Source of the DNA: Apostichopus japonicus
Lineage: Eukaryota; Echinodermata; Holothuroidea; Aspidochirotida; Stichopodidae
Direction of reading: 5' to 3'
DNA: 40,000 bases
Assembly: GCF_037975245.1 (NCBI RefSeq)
Contig: NC_092569.1
Coordinates: 20,765,001-20,805,000, forward strand
In this document: positions 1-9,800 of the stretch, one piece after another
Layout: each line of letters opens with the position of its first letter
How positions within the stretch are numbered: position 1 is the stretch's first letter
The notes under the pieces: model-generated
Told to the model about the DNA's origin: nothing
What the model saw: the letters and a program-made list of their open reading frames with translations, nothing else
Databases searched by the model: none
Program-made: the position numbers and the translations under genes

Positions 1-452
1 TAGTTATTCCAAGTCTCAAGAAATGAAATAGAAGAAGTCTCTATAATGCTGTAGAAATAATTGCAACCATCATTATGAGAGTAACAACAGAGAATCGTTA
101 CTTGTAGTTCCACCACTTCAGTTAGTGTCTAACATTTGTAAGTTCAATTAAACCTAGGGTAATTCAGCATATTGGAAGAATGTATGTTGTGAGCGGTAAC
201 GCTATCGGTTGGCTATTAGAACATATTCTGATTGAGAGATGAAACTAAGCTATCAAATATGCACACATGTTACTGTTTAGTCAAATAAAGTAAGTTACAA
301 TAGTGTCTTACCGTTTAAACATTATATAATATAGATATGTGAGAAGGCCAGGCGGTAGGGCATTCACGTATGTTTATCTATTTCTTACAATCGTATCTCC
401 AATTGTGAACTGACATAATTGTAGACTTAATGGTATACATTTTTTAAATCAC
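1..452. other. Non-coding flank, no gene seen
   Basis: AT-rich sequence with no convincing open frame. If the minus-strand exon at 453-704 is real, this stretch is the intron that follows it. No repeat or RNA gene was recognised. Confidence 0.4.
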
Positions 453-704
453 CTGTTGTAGGCATCCTTGTTGTTGACAACAAAATCTTAATTCGCGTTG
501 TCCTTTCATCAGTTGATGGTAATATTCGCATTCCATCTGTTGAGTGCGCCGCAGTTGTTGATCGGTCACTCATATCCGATTCCAACGTTCCTTTTGTTGG
601 TGTTGACGTTTTACCGGTTGACATAAATGATCGCATTTCATCAGTAGAGGGCATCCACGTTGATTTGAATCCACCCAGTGTTGCTTCCTTTTTTATTCTC
701 TCAT
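453..704 (-). CDS. Probable Ser/Thr-rich linker exon of a left-edge minus-strand paralogue
   Basis: On the minus strand a 252-nt frame is open from an acceptor (TTTACAG, just above 704) to a donor (CAG/GTGATT, just below 453). Entry and exit are both phase 1, as in every linker exon of genes A, B and D. The 84 residues are rich in Ser, Thr, Asp, Met and Arg and carry repeated words such as MPSTDE, FMSTGK and LPSTDE, close in style to the GRMSTDNF linker exon of gene A. The DNA just upstream of it on its own strand (about 875-1330) is homologous to a gene A linker intron. It therefore looks like one exon of a further fibrinogen-related gene whose domain exons lie outside the window. It could also be a stranded, unexpressed exon. 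No signal-peptide exon was found for it. Confidence 0.5.
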
Positions 705-2087
705 CTGTAAACAGAAATGATCAGTGTCAGATGTTGTTCTTTTGTTCTAATGCATGTTAACTTTTTAATCATTAATATCTAAGAAAAAATGTAACCTTAC
801 CTCGTCAAACTGTCAGAGATATAGAATTAGAAATATTCGAATGAATGTTTGGATAGCAAATTGCATATAGACTTAAAACTAACCAGCTTGATGCGGTCTT
901 ACTTCACCTTGTGTTGATATTTCCCCCAAGGTATATGTCATGATTGAGGTAGTGTATTATTATAGTATTTGGGATTCATCAATGGTAGTTGTAAAATAAT
1001 GTAGTCATTATAATGAATGAATTTGTTAAAATTAGTTTGATCCATGTAACGATGACATGCAACCTAAAAACAAATAAAATTAATTCAAGTATTTCTTTAA
1101 CGAATTGTGCTTTTCCATATTAATCTTCAAACCTTTCAACTAGGACGTAAAGGTGAACTTAACTTTATGTCAGTGACTCTGCCTAGAAAGAATTAGTTAT
1201 AATTAAAATATTATCTAAATTTAGTACTCGCATATAATGCTCCTAATATAAAACCCAGCAAGGAAAACTCATATCGGGCATTTCTTTTGACTTATTACCA
1301 TTCGTTAACGTATATAAAAACACTAAACATAAGTAAATAAAATTTGTTTACACGATAAAAATATAAAAAGTAAGCTTTATATGTCAGTAAGTCTGTTTAG
1401 AGAAACAGATAACAGAACATCGAATGCCACTAAAAAATTAAGTGGTACGTTTGAACCGAAAATATGCATATACAAATTGTATTCTAAAACAAATTTGTTT
1501 GATACCTTTTCTTTCTCTTCCATTTGGGCCATGACCTATAGAGTTGTTTGCCAAATAGGGTTCATATCTAGAGAGGCCGGTAGTAAATATATCGTCATTA
1601 TAACTTTCCATGAAGAAACAAAGTGTTTCACTATGCTTGAGTTACTTCAGGTTTCATATAAGAAATATTGATAAACAAAACACGTTTTCTTAAATCACGA
1701 TCCCAAAAATCACAAATTTAAGACATGATAAAAATTAAAGAATTCAATTATAAAGAAATAGGTTTGTTTATTGATTATATATCATAGATTTTTAATATTG
1801 TGTCTCTGCGTATAATTCTGAACAAGTAGACTTCATATTGTATTCCAAACGACCTCAATATCCTTCGATCGATAGCATGGCTGTTTCCGTTTTCTTGTTC
1901 GCTTTTGTAGAATATTAACATTAATAATAATGCTGAACATGAATCACGTGATCGGTTGTGTGTTCCCTCAGACTTCGGTATCTGCGTAGCGACACGAGGG
2001 TTTTCAAAGTAACTTAGAACATTGATGAGCTTGACAAGGAATTACCTAGAAAAAATCTTAGTTTCTACTAAACATTGAGAAAAGAAG
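705..2087. other. Region between left-edge exon and gene A
   Basis: There is no convincing gene here. The section from about 875 to 1330 is one arm of an inverted repeat shared with gene A. An open frame at 1381-1671 (+) has no recognisable domain, splice context or homologue in the window and is probably chance. The gene A promoter should lie near the right end, but I could not pick a clear TATA box. Confidence 0.4.
875..1330 (-). repeat. Inverted-repeat arm matching gene A intron 4
   Basis: The reverse complement matches 4205-4690 with scattered differences. Shared words include TAGGTTGCAT, TTATAATGACTA and AATATCAACACAA. A further shared stretch around 1150-1200 matches 4336-4365. The match places linker-intron DNA in opposite orientation left of gene A, which supports a paralogue on the minus strand. 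Confidence 0.75.
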
Positions 2088-2169
2088 ATGAGTGCAATTC
2101 AGTTTTCGTGTATCTTTCATTGCTTCCTTCTTGGTATTTGCATTTATTCTTCGATGGCGGGAAGCGTTG
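2088..2169 (+). CDS. Gene A exon 1: signal peptide
   Basis: The ATG opens a 27-residue hydrophobic leader (MSAIQFSCIFHCFLL...) ending near SSMAGSV, then a GTAAGA donor in phase 1. Gene B exon 1 has exactly the same length (82 nt) and phase, but the sequence is unrelated. Cleavage is probably near the Ser/Ala/Gly stretch. Confidence 0.7.
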
Positions 2170-5100
2170 GTAAGAAGAGTAACGGAAAGTAGATCTAACA
2201 TTTCATCTCATTACTAAGACGTTGTGAATTTAAAGAAAAAGCATGAATCAGCAAACTCGGATCAGTTATTATACTTGTAGCAAATATTTGTTATGCAACT
2301 GCATTGATGATGATCTTTAAACTAACGGTTCTTATGATTTCAGCATTTTTCAAGTGCACAAAACCACACTCAATTAAAGATGCCGTTATGCCTTGTGGTG
2401 GTAACTGTAGCAATCAAATGGAGCTAATACCGAGAACCGGTAAGTAACAGTTGCTATTAAGGTAATCTAAGAAGTTATAAATGTAGACAAGAAATACATG
2501 TATCGAAGTAAAATCTGATTTTTCTTTCACTGCAAAAAGAACAGTGATTTCATTTAAAGCTTTATTTACATATTATATTCAAGCGTATATGTCATATGCA
2601 TAATAGTAATTTGAATGAACTGTTTGGTGAATATATAGAGAACCCCGGAATAACTGAATCTTAGTTAAACGCTTTGCTAATTCATGTAAAGTCATAGTGA
2701 TGATATTTTTAAAACCATCCTCTCTAAATATAAACTCTATTTGGCATTCAACCCTCTGAGTACTGGCCCAAAGGGAAAGAAAGAAAAATCACCAAGACAT
2801 CAAATAAATTTTTTTTTAGAAGGAAATGTATATATAGATATTTTCCCCTTAATTTTTTTATGGCAGCAGATGTTCAGTTATCTGTTTCTTTACCCAGACT
2901 CACTGATATAGAAGATAGAATACTAGATAGACGACAAAAAATTACTCACCAGTATTGTTGCGGGACGAACTTTTCTACAGCATGATCATAAAAAATATTG
3001 TAGTAGATGGAGGTCGGAGCAAATTAACTTTCATTCTTTTTTTCTTTCGTTACTGAAAATTACTGAAATGTTCCAAGTGTTCACAATTATTCATATTCAA
3101 GTAAGGAAGAAATAATTTTACACTCGATTACAGATTCGACATCATCCAAGTCGACTTTTCAGTCCTCAACAAAATCAATAACCACAACAGGTTGGAAGTT
3201 AGTTTTATAATACGCTGTGCAAATCTTATATATAAAAAGCGGTGCTCTGTTATCAGAGCTATGTATTTCAGGGATTTGTTGATGTTCTGCAGAATAGTTT
3301 CTATTGACTCTTCAATTTGACCAATGTTGAGTATTTTACAGCAATCTTAGTAATACATCATATCCAAGCTATTATCAATAGGATACAGCCGGTACTTTTA
3401 TATAGCGAAAATAAATTAACATTTCACCATGTGTAAAGCATATATTCTTGTTAATATTGTAACGTGCTGGTACTGCTTGATAGTGCATCCGTTAGAAATG
3501 ATTTATTCATCAGCTTCATTGGTAGAGTTTCCATTCAAAGAATGAAAGGGAAAAAACATCAAATTTATTCTGAAAATATCCGATTCACTGTAAGCATTTA
3601 GCTAGACGACAGAAAATAAATTTAGAATCAGTCTTTATTCACGAGTAATTGGCTATATTTAGTTTTTTCCTTTTTGTTCAACTATTCGAAGATCATTTTC
3701 TTAGAACTATGATTATTGTTAGATTGATCTATTCATTTGTATATAGGCCTTTAGCTTTGGTATCATGTTTCTGGAAAAATATCATTTACCATACCAAACT
3801 GTTTTAGTAGTTTTGTAATATCAGCATAGTCTCTTCTCGCTTATTGTTTTAAACTGTTATTTGACCAAACTTTTGTTTTATATAATTTCTTTATCCGACT
3901 GTGGAAAAAGCTAGTCAGAGGGGTTTGAACGGAAGGAATCTATACGTCAGTTTCCCCATCAGGACTCTCGAGTTACATCCTAACAATATAGAATCATTCT
4001 TAAGGTTTACTCTCAATATTTTATTGGTAAATAAATTCACCATTTATTTTAACGAGATACTATTTTCATATTCTTGACTGTTAGGACGAATGTCGACTGA
4101 TAATTTCCTGCAATCTACGAGTTCACCGGTAACCACATCAGTAACTACAGAAGGTATGAATATTAAACTCACTTTTTATATATTATTGTGTGAACAAACT
4201 TTATTTACCTCCGTTTAGAATATATGTTAACGCATGGTAATAAGTCAAACGAAATGCCCGCTATGAGTTCTCGTTCCCGGGTTGTATATCGGGAGTATTG
4301 CATGCGAATACTAAATGTAAGTAATATATTAAGTTTAATTCTTCTAGGCAGAGTCACTGACATCAACTTGAGTTAATCTTTACGTCCTACATGAAATGTT
4401 TGAAGAATAATATTGACAACATTATTTGCTTTCGTATATCGCTATGTTAACCAAATGGTAATGAGTCAAACGAAATGCTCGAAATAGTTGTTTTTGTTTT
4501 TAGGTTGCATATCATTACTGCATGTATCGAAGACTGATTTTATCAAATTCATTAGTTATAATGACTATATTATTTTAAAACTACAATTGATGAATCCAAA
4601 ATACAAGTATGATACACTATATTACTCATAACATATACCGTGGCGAAAATATCAACACAACGTAAAGTAAGAACGCAACAAGCTGATAAGTATTAAGAAT
4701 ATGTACTTTGCTATCGAAACATTCTACGGAAAATTTCTCGGCAAACATCAGAGAACCCGTTTTTTAAGAAAAGTGTCAACTTGACTTTTCACTTCCCTTC
4801 AGAGTGATGTATTTCTCCGTGAGATAAAACCTTACTATTCATTGTGGGAATAATGAAAAATAACAGTGACGCATATTTTTAAAATCCCGCTTATCAAAAT
4901 TATGAGTGCATTCCTTGGATTTCTAGCAAAGCAGGCGGTGGACATTAAATGTGCATGGTAGACTTACGTGGACATACGTCTCTTAGTCTAGTGAAGCTTC
5001 ACGAGACTATGCGCATGTATTGAGATGATAAATCGCATGAAATGTGAATCCCGATTATTTCATTGCCTGGTCCGGATAAACTTTTGGGGGATACCTCCTA

Positions 5101-6717
5101 TTTTATATTGAAATATTATACCGATTGTTACCGATGGACTATATATATTGTAGGTAAAACCATCAAAGCAGTTGATTAAGTTTGAAATTGGAGTTCCTTG
5201 CAATTCTATTTGTATATTTGTATATATGTATTGTGTGTAATTGAAAGCGGAAGTCCTTGCTAATCTGTTTGAGTAACTTGTATATATGTATTGTATGTAA
5301 ATGAAAGTGGAAGCTTTTGTTTATCTTCTATCATTATTTCGTGTCTAAATGCGATTGCATAATTATACAACTTATATAAAGAAGATTTTGTTTTAGTCGA
5401 GTTTCTATAACTCGTACCTCTTTTAAATGATTATAGATGTTTTTGTTTGACAATTAACATGATAGTTTATTCCTCAATCAAATATGTTTGTTTCTAGAAG
5501 ACAGTCAAAACAATGGTATGTTTGATGAGACTTCTCCAGAGGTTCCTTCTATGATGTCAAACACAGGTAGGGTTTTCTTAAATTAAATTAAGTATGACTG
5601 TTTTAAACTCAACTAAAGTCTATAATAAAGAGTTATGCAATTACACTTCACAATTGGAAAGTTTGTAAAATATTTGTGTGTGAGTAAGAACTTAAGTGTA
5701 CATTTCTTCCGAATGTTCGGGACAGGTATCTGCTACGTAACGAAAAAAGAAAGAAAATAAACTGTTAAATGTATTTTCCTTGTAACATATCGTACTAGAA
5801 TTTGTAGGTATAGTTATTTCTAGTAAAAAATGGTGTTAAGCTTTAATTAATCTTGGAGAAATGATGGATAAAATCAATTCAGTCACGTATTAATTACTTA
5901 AACAAACAAAAAAGTTGTTTAAATTGATAGTAACATCAGACGCTTTGGTCACTTACATTGGAACATTGGCACAATTTATTAACAGTTGCAGTTTTGATAA
6001 ACGTGTAAGGCTGTTGCAGTAGTGCCGAGACAGTTTCTCAGTATATTACAACTCGCTCATTCTTCTTTCAAAAAAAAAAGAGAGGAAATTTGTAGTTTCA
6101 TTATAGAGCAATAGCAAATTAACATGTTGATTGATTTCGACAATGTTTATGATGTCGACCATTTTTATGATTACGACCGTGTTTAAGCTTTTCTACATCA
6201 TACAAGTATTGATTGATTTGATTTTTTTTTTGCAGGAGTGTAGGAAATGTAATAGATTTGGCTACATTTACGTGTCAGCGTTTCACGGCGGTGCTGACAG
6301 TAACAAGTCAGTTATGAAACGTATATAACACTATGCATTATTCTTAACGTAGATCAGAATATTATTATTCTGAATATAAAACAAGATGGCAGAATCCAAA
6401 TATTGACATTTTCTTAATATACAACATATGCAATGTGGTAATGGAATGCAACGAAAAGCAGAAAACTGTCATTTAAATATATAACAAAACAAAATCAAAA
6501 ATCTCTTTTAAGATGAACAAAAAAAAACTTTTAATTTGAACGATTTGCAACATGTATTTGACTAACCGAATTGCTGTTTTGCAAACAAAAAATCTAAGCA
6601 GTTGTTGTCTACAAGAGATAATACAAAATTTTAATAGTGGGTATGAGAGGCACCTTCAATACATTGTTCCGTCGGGTATCCGTATATAGGTCACTCTAAT
6701 TGAATGGATTTTTAATG

Positions 6718-6815
<98 letters not shown>

Positions 6816-9800
6816 TGTTTTAGTAGTTTTATAATATCAGCATAGTCTCTTCTCGCTTATTGTATTAAACTGTTATTTTACCAAACTTTTGTTTTATATC
6901 AGTTCTTTAACCGACTGTGGAAAAAAGCTAGTCAGATAGGTTTAATCGGAAGGAATCGTCCGCTTCCCCATCAGGACCTTCAACTTACATCCTTACATTA
7001 TGAAATGATACTTTACCATTGTTTTCTTGGTAAATAAATTCACCGTTTATTTTAAGATAATGCTAGTTATATATTCTTGACTGTTAGGACGAATGTCGAC
7101 TGGCAACTTCCTGCAATCCACGAGTTCACCGATAACCACAGCAATAACGACAGAAGGTATGGCCATAGCTACACAATCTTACATTTCCTACTCGATAAAC
7201 ATTTATCGACATAAACATTTTTTTTTAATTTCAGACTATTGCATAATTTCTGTATTCATTGTTCTGCTTCGTTCTCCTCTGTTATGTAAGACTCAAATTA
7301 AGCAACTTTGCATAAGATAAGTTTAAAGAGCTATGAGAAAAATGTCCTGTAAAATAAACATATACAAAAGGAAAGTAAGTTCAATTGATAAGCATATATG
7401 GGATGAATTTTGGTGAATAATTCCTTAAACTCAGAACTGCAGAAATTAACTCTATTGTCGATAGCCTAAGTATATGGTACCATATTTTTTACTGATAAGA
7501 AGTATCGTCGTGATAAATCTTTAGTTGGATATCATGTGCGGTTGACGGAAGGGGACTGGAGAGAAAAGACACTTTTTTTGAGGCTAAGAGCTGTGTTTTA
7601 CTTTAAGCTCATTTCTTATCCTCCTGTATAAACTCAGGTGGTAAGACTCAAATCCATTTTCACCGTTACTACTAGTATACGTGTACAACATCGCACTACC
7701 ACAATATGTGAATGATCACAGTTGACACCGAAGGGAAACTTGCCTTAACATCCTGATGACATATGACATATGATATATTCCATTTTCAGTGGCGACCACT
7801 ACGCAACCATGTCCTTTGAATCAAGTCTTTGCTGACTGTGTATGCCAGGGTACATGTGAAGACCCTCATGGGTGGTTTGGCTGCCATATAAACTGTACTG
7901 GAGGAAGAACATGCGTTTGTCCAGCCGGCTTTTTATTACTCGGACAGAATTGCATACCGGAGAGTGCTTGTGGGTGTTATCACGAAACGGGAGGAGTCAT
8001 ACCGGTATTGGTAAACTGTTATTAGTATATTTATCATGTGCGTTCCTTTACAATCATATCCGCCAAAACCAGTCTTCTTTGTCCCAACAAAGTAGCAGTT
8101 GTAGGGGTTTACAAAACACAGATAAAAGGAAAGTTTCTCCACTTGCCAATGTCACGTATTTTAATTTCATTGACGGAGACAGTGGTCATGTATTTAAAGT
8201 AGGTGATAGTAAACAAATGATGTCACCTTTGCTATTTATTTGCAATTGTCATGCAACAAGTAGCTGTTCGGGTAAATTTACTGAACAGATTTGAAATTCG
8301 TTAGTGATCAAGCTACGAATGTTATTAATTCACGAGTAATCACTCTACAATGGACGACACAAAATACCTCTTGATATTATGATAATTCATTCCCTCCTTC
8401 TGTTCTTAGATCTTAAAGTTGAATTTAAAACATAAAAAAGTGGATTTAATCAAGCGATATAATTAAGAATTCATGGTGAGACCCTTCTCATTCAATAATA
8501 AATCCAGCATATAATGATTTAAGCATATTGCTCCGCAGAGCCAATCAAATGTGAAGCCAAGAACGTTCTAAGTAATACTCTATCTACGCCCGGCCTGACT
8601 TAATCGAACACCTGTGCATATTTCTGGAAGGACTAAATGAAGGTCATATGAAAGACAATTCCTTAAAGTTATATATATAGCTATATTAACATTTATTCTC
8701 TTTTCTCTGTATTAAGAATGGCGGATCGTATGTGACCATGGCCTGCACGGAAACATGCTCATGTGAGAATAACGTTCTTGTATGCATAAACTATACATGC
8801 AGTGAACATGCGATGTGCCAAAACTATAATGGAAATATGTCGTGCGAATGCAACGTGAACTATATGGGAAATGGGACAGTATGTAAACGTGTACAGGATT
8901 GCCAAGATCTTTACGACAATGGCGTAATCAGTGAAGGTTTTCACTTGATATACCCGCTTACATGGCAAGGAGAACCTTTCGAAGCGTATTGCAAAGACGG
9001 ATGGACTGTAAGAAGACTTTCATTTAGTTTGTCCATGCTAGTTGTCGTTTTATGTACGAGAAATAACATGTACCATACTACACATTGTACTTCTATACTA
9101 CGCCCCTGAAATTTACTACGTGGGACTAATTAACCTACGTACTTCAACATTAAAGAACAGAGTGTTGAAGAACAAGTATTATTTTGTTTTTTTGTGCTAA
9201 ACATAATTTAATTGAAGTGAAACTATATATTTTTAAGGAGCAGAAATAAACTTTGGTAATATGGCTGGGCTGCAAATATCCACTTAGATATATGAGGGGA
9301 GAGTGTCTTATCTGTTAATATATAGACCATTCATATATTCCATAAAAACATCACAGAAGTACTTTTCTTGACTAATCTGGTTTCAAGTGGACCGTGAATA
9401 CTTCCTTAATGAGCCTCAACTAAATGATATAAACCTATTTTTGGCTGTTGCTGTTATTGTTTAGTTTTTTCAGCTCCGCGTCGATAACAAGGGTTTTTAC
9501 GATAACTGGGATCGTTACAGATCTGGCTTATATAGACGCGGAACTATTTCACATTGGCTTGGAAACGACCGATTAGCCAACTTAACTGCTCAACGGAACT
9601 ACACAATGAGAATGGAATTTAAAAAACGGAGTAATAACATTACCCACTATCTTCAGTATGATCTCTTTCGAATTGGTTCAGAAGTCAACAACTATGCACT
9701 AGAAGAGCTCGGCAGTTATACAGGCAGCTTGGGTGAGAAAACATGTTTATCGTAGCCTATAATGCAATGCACAGTTTATGCCATGAACGATATTTGTAAA

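Larger units (their letters stand above)
2935..4160 (+). repeat. Duplicated block in gene A matching gene B 18395-19600
   Basis: Shared words such as ATTACTCACCAG, GTAGTAGATGGAGGTCGG and the intron around exons DSTSS and GRMST align collinearly with gene B. The part from about 3790 to 4160 also matches 6815-7160 within gene A, giving a partial internal duplication. Confidence 0.75.
4740..6720 (+). repeat. Duplicated block in gene A matching gene B 16680-18215
   Basis: Collinear similarity starts at GTCAACTTGACTTTTCAC and runs through exon EDSQNN to GTATCCGTATATA. Substitutions and small indels are scattered as in DNA evolving neutrally after duplication. Homology stops exactly where the (TA)n tract begins. 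Confidence 0.75.

Noticed and set aside
1381-1671. 96-codon open frame upstream of gene A
   Set aside because: No domain, no splice context and no copy near gene B or in the inverted repeat; length is within chance for AT-rich DNA this long.
7789-8025. TIL frame starting as its own small protein
   Set aside because: The apparent start is a GTG formed across a splice acceptor; phase, neighbours and three paralogues show it is an internal exon.
8759-8968. Minus-strand frames over the TILa/EGF exons of A and B
   Set aside because: They are shadows of strongly coding plus-strand exons with matching splice sites and domain motifs.
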